64,000 nucleotides of DNA from positions 3,797,402 through 3,861,401 of the forward strand of contig NW_006921540.1 of assembly GCF_000340215.1 (NCBI RefSeq), written 5' to 3'. The translations under genes and the position numbers were made by a program. Below the pieces are notes generated by a model that saw nothing but the letters and a program-made list of their open reading frames with translations, was not told the DNA's origin and made no database searches. Each line of letters starts with the position of its first letter. Position 1 is the stretch's first letter. The DNA comes from Pseudocercospora fijiensis CIRAD86 (Eukaryota; Ascomycota; Dothideomycetes; Mycosphaerellales; Mycosphaerellaceae). Below, in pieces: positions 21,077 to 31,501 of this stretch.

Positions 21077-22666
21077 TCTATCTATTTAGTACTTAGTAGC
21101 AGGCTAAGCGGCGCTCTTAATAGCAGCCTTACAATCTACTAAGTTTAACTGTTTAACGAAGCGAGCGTACTTAAGCTTATTAAGCGGCTTAGTAAAGCTA
21201 TTAGCAATCTAATCGTAAGTGCTAATCTAGGTAACGGTTATAGTACCGTTAGCGATCTTCTTACGGATATAGTGCACTCGAGTATCTATATGTTTAGTAC
21301 GGCTATTAACACTCGTCGACTAAGTAATAGCAATAGCGGACTAATTGTCCTCGTATAGCGTAACAGGCTTAATAGTGCCCTTATAACTAATCTCTTATAG
21401 CAACCGAGCTAAAGTAACGGCTTCCTTAGCGCTAGTTGTTAACTGGACATACTTAGCCTCTATAGACGACAGAGTGACTAAGCTCTAGCAGCCTAACTTA
21501 TATAGCAATAGTCTACTAGCGAGCGTAAAGTAGAAACCTCCTATAAAGCGACGAGTAACTAGATTATCTGCCTAGGAAGCGTTACAATATCTAGCAAAGT
21601 TAAGCTTATCGCTCTATATGCCTCGGAAACACAGACTACGGCTTAGAGTGCTAACTAGGTACTTAATAAGCTAAAGAAGTGCGGTATAGTGTTCCTTAGT
21701 CGGGTTAGAAATGTATCGTAATAATAGGCCTATAGTGTAGCAAGTATTAGGCCGAGTAATTATCGCTAGCTATAGTGCTTTACTAACTCCTTCTTAATAC
21801 TAAGTCTTAAAGGCAGCGCTAGCAGTGTAGCCCTTAGGTGTACGCTAAATCGATGTCTTAACATATCGAGGTGCTATTAGTATAGTAGGAGCTACTCGGC
21901 CCTGCATGCTATACTTCTTACTAAGCCTATTTAAATAGGCATCTTAAACGACGTAAATAGTACGCTAATCGCGGTTACGAATAATTCGCATACTAAGATA
22001 GTAGTATAGGTCACCTAGCTCTTATATACTAAAACGTTCCTTTAGTAACTAAGCTACTGCCTCTAGTGCTAATAGAGTGTAGGCGATAATAATTATGTCG
22101 TCGACATAGATAACAATAATAGAGCCGCTAACAACGTATTTAAACACACACACATTAGCTACTATTAGTACAAAGTCTAGGCTCTTTAGGTACTTTCGAA
22201 GCTCTTCGTACTATAGTATTAGTAACTGCTTTAGTCTATATAGTGCCTTTAGCAATAGACAGACTATATTCTTGCCGCTACGGTCTTTAAAGCTATGTAG
22301 CTACTTAACGTAGATCTTATACTTATTACCGATAAGCGCATTAAGGAAGGCTATTAGGATGTTATATTGCTTAGCCTCTAGGTCGTAATAAGCAATTAGG
22401 CTAAATAGTGCTCGCAGCGTAGATAGCTTGGCGACAGCCGCATAGGTTTTATTATAGTCCTGTCCTTTAACCTATATAAAGCTACGGACAACCTATCGAG
22501 CCTTAAACCGGCTTACCTTACTATTAGCGTTACGCTTAATAGTAAATACCTATCGGCTACGGACAACCTTGCGACCTCTAGGTACTTCTAGCCGAGAAAC
22601 GTATACCTATATATAGTTGTCTATTAATAACTTGTATTTAGCTTTATAGGCCTCCTTCTATTATAG

Positions 22667-24040
22667 CTAGTATAGTAACTCCTTTGCAGCCTTAAAGCTC
22701 TTTAGAATTGGAATAGCCTCCTTATTCGGATTCTGCTTAGCAACGTAGCAGGCAGCTATAAAGCCCTTTATATAGGCTATAGGTATATTAGCTATATTGC
22801 GGCGCGTAGAGCGCTTAATACTAGCATTAGCCAGATAGCTACGCAACAGTTTACGAGCGCTCTTATTGCTTCGTGTCTTGCGTATAGAACGACTACTAGT
22901 CTCGGTTGGCCGCTCAAACTTAGGCAACTAACTAGGCTTACCTTTCTTAGCCTATAGATTATATACAGGCTGTTCCTTAGCGGATTAGAAGCTATCCTTA
23001 TTACTTAATAGAGGTTAAACAGCCGGCAGGTTATCCTCGAGCGGCAATAGATTAGCGACTTTATTAGCTACCTCCTAAGCTAGTTCTTATATAGGCTGTT
23101 CTTCTTACTAAGCCGGAAGCCGCTCGACTATACTAGTAGCCTCGGCAGGCGACGGAGCCTCGTTACTTATAGAATTAAACAAAGCCGGCATAATAGACTT
23201 AAGGGTAACAAACTCGTTTTTAGAGAGGTCGTTAGTATTAGTATATAGGTTTATGCCCTCTAGAAGCGACAACTTATCGTCCCCTAACTTAATAAACTAG
23301 ACATCCTTCGAGGCAACAACCTTGTATTCGTTAGACAAGTAGATTATATATTTGCTAGAGTCTACTAAGTCCTTCGCATAACTAACTAGTTTGCTAAGCT
23401 TTCTACGAGCGTTAAACTTCTTGCTACGAGCTATACTATAGTCGTAGACAATAGTAGTATAGCTATAGGCTCGAAGGTGCTAAAGGCGTAGCTGCTTTCG
23501 AGACCAATTAAGCTCCCTAGCTATAATAGTATAGGGACTAAGACCTTCTAGGGTTCTAGGTATAATATTAAGGACCTGTATAGCGGAGGCAACAGTATAT
23601 AGCTATAGAGACTTTAGAAGGTTAGCCTGCAGCATTATCTTTCTCGCAGTCGTATATACGATATAATTGCTAACCTTAGCAAGGCTATTCTAAGTTAATA
23701 AATAAGGTGCAGTAACTTGCAGTATAATGCCCTCGTCTCGAGCCTAATTTAATAGCTAATTTCCGCTATATTTACTCCCTCTATCGAGGCGATAGATTAG
23801 GATTGAGTAACTAGTCTGTATACGGATATATACACGATAGTCCTTAATAGCCACTATAGCCCCTAACTTAAGCGTGCTAGTATATTCGTGTCGATAGCCT
23901 AACTTGGCGTATATAAACAGTGTAAAATAGCGCTCCTGCAACAGACTAGGATTAGTAATAGTAACTACATCTACATAGACAATATAATAGATCGTAGATA
24001 GTCGTACGCGTAGCAGCCGATTGTATTCCTTATATAACAT
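22667..24040 (-). pseudogene. Copia pol (RT start and integrase end) fragments
   Basis: Two short surviving open pieces of the copia polyprotein. 22667-22927 covers the linker between integrase and RT, with the KRSTRRNIANIPIAYIKGF-like basic stretch. 23756-24040 covers the integrase core, with YIVYVDVVTITNPS and, at its end, YRLDRGSKYS, the position of the second catalytic aspartate (usual form R-x-D-N/R-G-x-E-Y). The sequence between them is broken by stops. Confidence 0.75.
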
Positions 24041-26030
24041 AGCTATACGATAGGCAATGCAGTTGCGGAAGTCCTTCTTAGCACTAGTAATAACAATCTG
24101 ACCCTTAGATTCTATTCTTAGTAGCTTGCGGTAATAAATATAGCTATATCGCAGATGCTACTTATCTATAGTGCCTATAGGCACCCCCTTCTTCGATAGA
24201 AGGGCAACTACTGCACTATCTAGACTAGAGGTTAGTATATAGAGGTAGGGAAGACTATTCTTACGGTATGTCTAAGCGACAGTAACCTTATTGCCCTCTA
24301 CTATCGTAAACAGAATACGCTTATTATTTCGGTAGAAACAACCCTTATCGGCAAGCTTCTTAGTAGATAGAAGGTTAGCTGCTAGACCTAGAACATACAG
24401 CGTATTAGACAGCTTTATGTTACTAATACTACGCTTATTAACAACCTTAGTCTAAGCTATACCAACTATCGTAGCGTGCTTTGTATTGCTACCAAACCGG
24501 ATAGGAATGTAGCAGCCTTTATATTTAATAAGCAGTAAGGGGTTATTAACTATATATATACTAGTACCTAAGTCGACAACCTAATTAGTAGTACGAGTGC
24601 TAGCCGTAAGAGCCGTAGAAACCTAGTCGCTAATAGTAACTATAGTAGCGCTTGCAGTAAAGGCGTAATTATAGTTTAGGTCTAATAATACCCCCGGGGT
24701 AGTATTAGCCGCATACAACCCCTAAGCACCATTTTAACTACCCTAACTAGACAGCTGCTATTACTAAGCAGTCAGTCTACGCTGCTGCTATTGCTGCACC
24801 CCCTTCTTCTTAGCCTTCTGCTGTTTACGACGCAGTCGGTCTTCCTCCTTTAGATAAGGGTATTTAGTATAGCAGCGGTCGGAAGGGTAAGTGCCTTAAT
24901 AGTGTAAGTACTTCTTACGGTTGGACTAGTAACTATTCTGATTCTAGTTGCTTCTACCGCGGCCTCGACTATTGTTACTATTTCCGCGGCTACTACGACC
25001 GCTACGGTTCGAGTTACCTCGGCCGTTATTGTTATTGCTATTGCTACCTTGCTATTGTAGCTAGCGCTAAAGACCAAAGAAGCTATTGTATTAGGCCTAG
25101 TTTAATTAAGCTACATTCTTATTAAGCAACGCGCTAATAATATTGTTAAGTATGTTATCGTTAATAGTGTATTCGGAGGCGCGTATCTGCTCTCGGCGCA
25201 TCTATACGAAAGCCTCGTAGAATAGAGAGATCTATATAATAAACATATAGACAGCCTAGTATTAGCTAATAGCTAATTTAGTATCCTTTAAGGTACTAAG
25301 CTTCTTCTTATACTTATTACAGAACTTCTTAATGTCCTTGCTATTATACCGAAGGGTAATATATTCCTAGTAGAGCATAAATTTAGTAGACCTACCTTTA
25401 CTAGTGTATTTCTTATATAGGTAAGTCTATACTTCCTACGATATAGCGAGACTAAGCAACGACTACTAAACCTTAGCAATATAGTTAGCAAAGATCTACG
25501 TACGCGCTAATTAATCTTTTGCTTCCCATTTATCTTGTCGGTCTTTAAACTCTAACTAAGTTTTAGAAGACAACTTAACATTAGGCTTTAGGCGGGTCCC
25601 TTAGACATAGCGCTATACCTATATACCTTTAAGGGCATCCTTAGCGGCATAAGACTATAACGGGTAATTTTCCTTATTCTTCAACTTAGGAATATTGCTT
25701 ATATAAGCGTTAGTAGTTATAGAGGGAGCTATTATAGATAGTAACGGCGATATAGAAAGAGACTATAGACTTATCTTAAGAGGCCGCCGATAGGCGCGCC
25801 TATGTTCTAGTATAGCGGATAGCTAATACTAATATTAGGAATTGGTGTAGCGGACAGCTAACACTAATAGTGACCGACTCGAGTCGGACTAGCACCTGCT
25901 AGAACACTCGAGGGCGGCGGCGGCGACGATAATAGTATCGGCGCAATTTTTAGTAGTAACAAGCGCTGTCTACGTAGCAGTCGGAGTAACTATTAGAATA
26001 CGTAGTAAACGTGTTGTACGCGTTGGAAAC

Positions 26031-26047
26031 GCAGGGGGCTCATAACT
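26031..26047 (-). other. Copia primer-binding site matching initiator tRNA-Met anticodon region
   Basis: On the minus strand, directly after the 5' LTR, the sequence reads A-GTTATGAGCCC-CCTGC. GTTATGAGCCC is the exact complement of the GGGCTCATAAC anticodon stem-loop of initiator tRNA-Met, including the CAT anticodon. Priming by an internal (half) initiator tRNA fragment is known for Drosophila copia and related elements. Eleven contiguous matches are seen, with two extra bases before the flanking GCAGGG match. Confidence 0.75.
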
Positions 26048-26170
26048 ACTTGATATAAACTGTGATGTATTCAGAAGAGGGCTAATCTACAGAAAGCCCA
26101 AAGATGAAGTGTGCACAGTTGCAGCCTCAGGCATCATGCACGTAATAGCCTACACACACACTCTTCAAGT
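26048..26170 (-). repeat. Copia 5' LTR (right copy, 123 bp)
   Basis: Right copy of the 123-bp repeat (see 13756-13878), with ACTTGA...TCAAGT ends. GATTT follows at 26171-26175. For a minus-strand element this is the 5' LTR, in agreement with the adjacent primer site. Confidence 0.9.
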
Positions 26171-26395
26171 GATTTGACATCCTAGATGGCCACGATGGTT
26201 CCGAGAGTGCCTGTCCCGAGATAACAGCATCACAACTAGTTACCTCTTCAGTCCGCCAGTTAAGCGAGGTCGACCTTTAATGCAATCGCATCTTTGATTA
26301 ATGCGATACTCGCTCGGATCATCCTGGTTGAGGTATCGCGATATTGACACCTTAGGCATGGTCTCCTTGTCCTGTACCAACTGTCCGCCTTCCAC

Positions 26396-27844
26396 TCACG
26401 TCACAATGTCCCCAACAGCCTCAGGAAAGCCGTGGCCCCATACCAAAGCGCGGTCGCCCCATCGCTGTGGATGTGGTGCCAAGAATCGATACCGCTTTTT
26501 CGTCTCGTCGACCTCCGCCACATATAGGAAGCCCATGACCGCACTGTCCCTGATCGTCTGCTGATCGCTGCCTCCTGGGCAGAACTTGATGGCAACCACG
26601 CTTCCTGCCATTGCGGCTATGGGGCTGGTCTTTTCATATACGACTGTCTTGGCCGGCTTGCTCGCATATGGGACATCGTAGTCATCGTCGTCAGCACCTG
26701 GCCCAAATGAGTCGTCCTCAGCAGCAGCAATATGCGCAGACTTGGCCCGGAAGATGTCAACTTCTGTAAAAGGAACATAGTGTGAACGCGGATTGAGCGA
26801 CTCCTTGGAGGATCCAAAGAAGTATTGGCGTATCTGCTGTGCTCGTAACTGCTTCATAAATGCGTTGTCTCTCTCCACGGCACCTCCAGGTTTTGTGATG
26901 CGGAGGACTTGGACGGCCTCATCTGGTAACTTATTACCTCCGAAACGTCGGGCCATGTCGCTGGCTAGTCGTTCAGAGCCCATGATTAGGACAACATTTA
27001 TGCTGAATTCTGATATGATGTGCGCAATGAGCTCGTAGTTGGACTTCGGGTCATTGAGCGCACCTGGCGTATCAATGATGATGCCACTGCTTTTGGTGGT
27101 CGCGTTCTCTTCGAGTCGATTTGTAACGCTAAGTGCCATCCGCGTGATGACAGACTTGTAGATTTCGGGTTTCTCAGTTGGGGATGCATATGGGAAGTGG
27201 TAGATCAAAGGTGTGCGCATTGGCGATACCGTCGGGCCTGACATAGGACCGATACCATAGCCATTCTCGACATCCATGGCCGCGTCAAGTGTGACTGCAG
27301 TCAAGCTACTCGGCGGCGCAAGTAGACCTTCACGTGGGTCTAGGTTCACGACAGTTGGACCTTTTGCGCTTCGCACTGCCCATGCTGCCAAGCTCTGGAC
27401 AATGCTGCTTTTTCCCACGAAGTCCGGACCCACTACAAGTACTCTCGGTCCGTCTGATCGGCCTGGAACCCTCATGCCTTCCAGCAAACCATGCACATTG
27501 AGCCACTCGACCGCGTAGTCTGTCTCCTGTCCAGCATACTCGCTCTCAGCGTTGCCAGATATTTCCAGTTGGCAGCCTTGCCACGTGAAGATGGCCCCTT
27601 TGCAGCCTGTGAAAGTATATGTCTGCTTGAGAGCAAGCTCAACGCCAAACATCTCGGCATGCCCGCTCTCGAGTTTGATGCTGTACCGCTGTGAGAAGGA
27701 GCACTCGAATCTCCATTCTGACTGCGGTGATAGAGTCTCTACACGTGGAGCTGCCGCTTGTGAGGTTGGCACACCGGCAGTGAGAGGCGTTGCAGGACTT
27801 GCGCTGGGGCCGAGACCAGGTAGCGAAAGTCCAGGAAGGGCCAT
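26396..27844 (-). CDS. CLP1: CLP1, mRNA cleavage/polyadenylation factor subunit
   Basis: Component of cleavage factor IA that links cleavage factors during pre-mRNA 3' processing; it belongs to the polynucleotide-kinase-related ATP-binding family. From ATG 27844 the product is 482 residues. It has the N-terminal beta domain (ETLSPQSEWRFECSF ... TYTFTGCKGAIFTWQGCQLEI), a Walker A loop GPDFVGKSS (about residues 137-145), TVVNLDPREGLLAPP, IIIDTPGALNDPKSNYELI, and a C-terminal beta domain ending in the LGD/WGDRALVWGHGFPEAVGDIV segment usual for the fungal protein. The open frame begins 11 codons earlier at a TTG, so the ATG at 27844 is used. The TGA overlaps a GTGAGT; a final intron with a very short last exon cannot be excluded, but the C-terminus already looks complete. 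The gene ends about 220 bases from the copia insertion. Confidence 0.93.
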   Translation of the reverse strand: MALPGLSLPGLGPSASPATPLTAGVPTSQAAAPRVETLSPQSEWRFECSFSQRYSIKLESGHAEMFGVELALKQTYTFTGCKGAIFTWQGCQLEISGNAESEYAGQETDYAVEWLNVHGLLEGMRVPGRSDGPRVLVVGPDFVGKSSIVQSLAAWAVRSAKGPTVVNLDPREGLLAPPSSLTAVTLDAAMDVENGYGIGPMSGPTVSPMRTPLIYHFPYASPTEKPEIYKSVITRMALSVTNRLEENATTKSSGIIIDTPGALNDPKSNYELIAHIISEFSINVVLIMGSERLASDMARRFGGNKLPDEAVQVLRITKPGGAVERDNAFMKQLRAQQIRQYFFGSSKESLNPRSHYVPFTEVDIFRAKSAHIAAAEDDSFGPGADDDDYDVPYASKPAKTVVYEKTSPIAAMAGSVVAIKFCPGGSDQQTIRDSAVMGFLYVAEVDETKKRYRFLAPHPQRWGDRALVWGHGFPEAVGDIVT

Positions 27845-28328
27845 GATTAGTGAGTTTTTGGAGATTGTCGTGCCCAAAGAGTCGCGAGGAGAGGATGGTG
27901 TTGTAGACAGTCTTGTGAGTGATGCTGAAGCGACCGTAGAATAAAATCATCCAAATGCGCCAGACTCCACGCTCGCGAAAAAGTGTTACAGTTATTGTAA
28001 GGTAGTCAAAGGGATGGCACGCGACTCTGATGCGAAGTGGTCGTCTGCAAGCGGGTGCTGACTAAGAGCAAAACCTTATTCTATTTTGTCACCTTTCTCG
28101 GCCAGAACGATATCAACTTGAGACTCTAGACACCACCTCAAGCTCAAGCTGGAAGGGAACCAAGCACAAAGCGAACGAAGTCCCTGGATCGAGTGACCTA
28201 GTAATAAACTAATGCTACATGCCCCCAGTTGTGGCGAGTAAAGATACCCGCTAAGTTAGCTGCTTCCACTTGCATACACACCCAACAGCCTTTCGACCAG
28301 CATAAGCATCTTCGGAGCCATCGTTAAG
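27845..28328. other. Divergent intergenic region
   Basis: 484 bases holding the promoters of CLP1 (minus) and the first 2EXR-like paralogue (plus). No gene or motif recognised. Confidence 0.6.
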
Positions 28329-28859
28329 ATGGTGCGCGATTTCACCAAAGTCAATCTCGACAATTCCAATCCGCAGATCGCTTCCGATCTGATGGGCAAA
28401 CTTCCAGCTGAGATCCGCAACCAGATCTGGGATCTCGTCTTGGAGTCGGCCCCGGTCTTCATCCGCAGCAACAGGTTCGCCAGGCCTACTCCGCCAGGCA
28501 TTTTGTTGAGCTGCAAACAAGCCTACTACGAGGCGATCAAGCTGCACTGGAGCAACTCCAGCTTCTGCGTCTCCATACCCAAGCCGGAATGCTGGTTCAC
28601 CCGGATCGGACGGCGCCGACGCAAGCTACTCAAGAATGTCAGAGTCGGTACAGACAAATTCGTTCTGCCGGCTGTTCAAACGAGCGCTGCGGGCTCCAGG
28701 ACAATCTTCGGCTTGTTAGACCAGCTGGATGATGCTAAGAAGCTGCTCGAACAATGTCAAGCTGGAAGAAGGGATGTGGCTCCAGGTGTGATCAAAGTCC
28801 GGCTTGTATTCGTAGACAGGACCCGGTACGGAACACACCCATGTACGGAGAACCTGTGA
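28329..28859 (+). CDS. 2EXR/F-box-like protein, tandem copy 1 (3' end possibly frameshifted)
   Basis: Open frame of 176 codons starting at ATG 28329. It opens with VRDFTKVNLDNSNPQIASDL, then the F-box-like LPAEIRNQIWDLVLE, LLSCKQAYYEAIKLHWSNSSF, a basic RIGRRRRKLLKN, and LEQCQAGRRDVAPGVIKVRL. The same order appears in the next gene (30015-30656), so the two are tandem duplicates. In that neighbour the C-terminus continues EIWTANPKETV; here the matching FWTAYPDET is found just after the stop but in the -1 frame (about 28,862-28,895). Either a 1-nt indel has truncated this copy or a small intron was missed. Function unknown. Confidence 0.65.
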   Translation: MVRDFTKVNLDNSNPQIASDLMGKLPAEIRNQIWDLVLESAPVFIRSNRFARPTPPGILLSCKQAYYEAIKLHWSNSSFCVSIPKPECWFTRIGRRRRKLLKNVRVGTDKFVLPAVQTSAAGSRTIFGLLDQLDDAKKLLEQCQAGRRDVAPGVIKVRLVFVDRTRYGTHPCTENL

Positions 28860-30014
28860 ACATCTTCTGGACTGCGTATCCCGACGAGACCGCTCAAGGC
28901 CGTATGGAAAGTGGCTCAGGCGACAGAAGGACATGGTGACCCGAGAGCAGAGAGCCTTTACCGATGTCTTCCAGAAGTGTTCCACGATCGCCGTGAGCGA
29001 GAGCTTAAGCACCCCAGCGTGCCTTTAGATGACCTGCGCCCTCGATGACGGACAGTGGGAGCCATCTTCGGACGTCATTGGGCGGTGTAGTTTTGGAAGG
29101 TGTTCTGCAACTAGATATTCAGTATCTTCCAATTCTCAGAATCGAAAAAAAAACTCGAATCTTTCAATCTCTGGTTCGGAGGCTTCGCACAAGATCTATC
29201 TTCAGAGATCATTTCAGAATTATAATCAAGTCTCCACAGGGGCTTGGGTATAGCGCGGACTTGGAGAGAGAAGTATTGGAGGAGTTGGGAAGAGGAGAGG
29301 GTTGACTTGAGATGTGATAGAGGTGAATTTGATGTTGCTGCGGAAGTGTTGGCCGAAGAATGAATATTCTGTTGATGTCGAGGTGTCGGTTTGGACCGCT
29401 GCTGAGCCGGAGGAGATGAGGAGGCCGTATTTGAAGGCTTGGGTGATGGGATGGGGTCTTCGTCTGCTAGAGCGAAGGTCTATCTCTGGACTGCTTCGCC
29501 AGTCGCTAGAGATTTGCATAATACGGACCTGAGCCATATTGGAATAGGGAAGGCGGGAAAGTCGCAGATGGACGATCGCAGCTGTTAATTGGGTTCTGGA
29601 CCCTTGGCGCAGATGAAAATTATCTCTTTCAAGGAAGGGTGATGGTGCAAGTATTCTTGTCGTCCGAAGTTGGATGCGCATTTGGCTTCAAGACGAAGTG
29701 AAACACCAGATCTTGCCATCATGCTAAACGAGTGTTTCTTATTCGCACTGGTACCCGCGTTTAGCTGTAAAGCACCATGGCTTGCAAGATCCGTAGCTGC
29801 GGCCGTGTCGCAATCACAAGCTGCATCGAGTGAAGTTGGCTCAGAGAAGGTTCCGGTCAAACTTCACTTCGAGGGTCGCGCTTGTAGAAGTGATGCGTTT
29901 CAACCTTTCTTCGAATCCTGGAAAAAAACATCAACCTCGACAATCGATTTGGCGAGCATCAAACACAACCCAACCCACCGTCCGCTCCGCGCGAAGAGCG
30001 CCGCCGTCGCCGTC
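28860..30014. other. Spacer between the tandem 2EXR-like copies
   Basis: 1.15 kb. The first ~180 bases look like the out-of-frame continuation of copy 1 (FWTAYPDET in one frame, then a charged stretch resembling KWLRRQKDMV in another). The rest has only short open frames. An in-frame upstream extension of copy 2 reaches back to an ATG at 29721. Confidence 0.5.
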
Positions 30015-30656
30015 ATGTGGAACCTCGCTGACTTTACAAGAGTCGACCTCGGCAACGCCTCCCTGCAGGAGGACTCGCCATTGATGCAGAAGCTGCCGCC
30101 GGAACTCCGTCACCGCATTTATGGGCTTGCGCTCGATGATACGGTCACGGTAAACATCGGTGTTCGCCCAAATGACATCCACAAGGAGGGATTGCCAGCT
30201 GCGCCGCCGCTCATGCTATCTTGCAAGCAAGTCTACGCAGAGGCGATCAAGTTGTATTGGTGCAACTCAACTTTCCGCTTTCCACACGCAACGAGCAAGA
30301 GGTTCGTGACTTGGTCGTCGAACATCTGTCGTCGTCGCCGCGAGTTGCTGAGTAATGTCGAAATTCATAATATGTCGAGATTCATGACGCCTGAGTACAA
30401 CCTCGACATCGGCTCCAAGTGGATGGACCAAATTTGGAAGAAGATGGCCGCGAGCGGTGAGCGCACGCTCGAGGAATGTCAAGCTGGCAGGAGAGGCATC
30501 GCTGCTGGAGTCATCAAGACCAATCTTTTACTTCCATCTTCGAAGGCCATCGACTTGCTAGGCCACAGGTACTCTATGCTAGGCCACAGGTACCACACAA
30601 TTGCCCAAGAGATCTGGACAGCGAACCCGAAGGAGACGGTTGTGTTGCACCTCTAG
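30015..30656 (+). CDS. 2EXR/F-box-like protein, tandem copy 2
   Basis: Product 213 residues from ATG 30015 (MWNLADFTRVDL), chosen because it aligns with the start of copy 1. The frame is open further upstream and an ATG at 29721 would give about 311 residues. Order of parts: LPPELRHRIYGLALDD, LMLSCKQVYAEAIKLYWCNSTF, ICRRRRELLSNVEIH, LEECQAGRRGIAAGVIK, EIWTANPKETVVLHL. Near the C-terminus a 21-bp tandem duplication (17 bp TGCTAGGCCACAGGTAC at 30556 and again at 30577) encodes LGHRY twice; copy 1 lacks it. Function unknown. Confidence 0.7.
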   Translation: MWNLADFTRVDLGNASLQEDSPLMQKLPPELRHRIYGLALDDTVTVNIGVRPNDIHKEGLPAAPPLMLSCKQVYAEAIKLYWCNSTFRFPHATSKRFVTWSSNICRRRRELLSNVEIHNMSRFMTPEYNLDIGSKWMDQIWKKMAASGERTLEECQAGRRGIAAGVIKTNLLLPSSKAIDLLGHRYSMLGHRYHTIAQEIWTANPKETVVLHL

Positions 30657-31501
30657 GCTGTACGATTGAGTAAGTCCTCGGGCCGCTCGAGCGATAGATC
30701 ATGACTGGCCTGTGCAGAACAGGAGCGCGGTCTACGGGGAGCTTTAGCCAAATAGGCACGGCGACGATGGGCCACATAGCGGAACTCATGCGAAGGGCGA
30801 ATACGAGAACGAATCAACTAGACGAGCAAAGGGGTTCGTTCGAATGAGAGAAGGACTGGAGGCGCCGCACTTTTGGGACTGGCTCGGAAGAGGTGGATGG
30901 TCACGCTTGCGCTTTTCAACAGCGGTCTTTCTCGCCATGCATGTATCTAACACAAACCCACTTTGAGTTCAGACGCTTGAAGAGTCCGGGTGACTCGGAT
31001 ATCAAGGATCATAGTCATTTCGACGATAAGAAGAGGATCAAAGTAGCTCTCTTTACCTGCACATGTTCATCGTCAATTGAGGCATGTCTCCCACCATCAA
31101 AGCGCTTACTCACACGTGAAATTCGAGAAGTGCTCTGCAGGTCGGTCACGGCTTTGCCATGGTGTTCATTCTGCGCTAGTTGTTTAACTGCGAGCTGCCA
31201 AAGGAGATGGGCTGTCGAGTAGATATACTAGCGGGGACCACGACGACAAACTAGAACGACGAATATGTGAGATGATGAGAACGGGTACGATGTTTGTGAA
31301 TTCGAAGCGTTCTCGTTCGAGACATGCGACGCTGGATGATGCCGCAATGCAGTCTTTGCTGCTTCCATTCCTCATACAAAACGCCCAGAAAAGCTGGCGA
31401 TGTCGCTCAATGCTTTTTACCATCTGGTATCATCGAAGCCCGAAGCTCCTTCAATCCTTTCCATACATGACGCATGCTCGTAGCTTTGCATGTCGACACA
31501 T
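30657..31501. other. Intergenic region, no gene recognised
   Basis: 845 bases between the 2EXR-like copy 2 and the 3' end of RPL26. Short open frames only, none recognised. Confidence 0.55.

Larger units (their letters stand above)
14007..21081 (-). mobile_element. Ty3/gypsy chromovirus-type retrotransposon nested in the copia element
   Basis: The element is 14,012-21,076 (about 7.07 kb), flanked by the target duplication TCTAT (14007-14011 and 21077-21081). Minus-strand order is Gag, protease, RT, RNase H, integrase, chromodomain. Gag (about 19,270-20,650) ends in a zinc-knuckle remnant near 19,400 where Cys and His codons became Tyr. Protease is near 18,850-19,210 (VILDPGNLVSALIS). RT is near 17,700-18,700 (LYVDYRRLNAVTIKDRYLLP) with the catalytic motif changed to YLDN at 18079-18090. 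Integrase is near 15,950-16,900 (AILVVVDRFTKGARYIP and IVSDRGSIF). The GDLVILSTKNLRIRK segment is near 15,750-15,840, and a chromodomain remnant at 15,461-15,514 has its tryptophan codons changed to TAG. Dead element. Confidence 0.92.
13751..26175 (-). mobile_element. Ty1/copia-type LTR retrotransposon, RIP-mutated, interrupted by a gypsy element
   Basis: The element itself is 13,756-26,170; both sides carry the 5-bp target duplication GATTT (13751-13755 and 26171-26175). Subtracting the nested gypsy element and its duplicate leaves about 5.35 kb, a normal copia length. Coding is on the minus strand in copia order: a Gag zinc-knuckle remnant near 24,890-24,925 with its first cysteines changed to tyrosine, a protease remnant around 24,540-24,600 (VVDLGTSIYIVNN), integrase around 23,750-24,200 (ending near YRLDRGSKYS), reverse transcriptase around 22,090-22,700 with an intact YVDD at 22097-22108, and RNase H toward 21,100. 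Stops throughout, mostly TAG/TAA in place of Trp or Gln codons, show that it is dead. No full-length open frame remains. Confidence 0.9.

Noticed and set aside
24850..25077. A 75-codon open frame rich in Val/Thr/Ala
   Set aside because: It is in a different frame from the copia Gag zinc-knuckle remnant in the same place; the repeated GTAGCAATA-like codons make it open by chance.
26176..26395. Similarity of GTTACCTCTTCAGTCC near 26,240 to the end of the gypsy LTR
   Set aside because: The match is short and the sequence before it does not align with the LTR, so a solo-LTR remnant is not supported.
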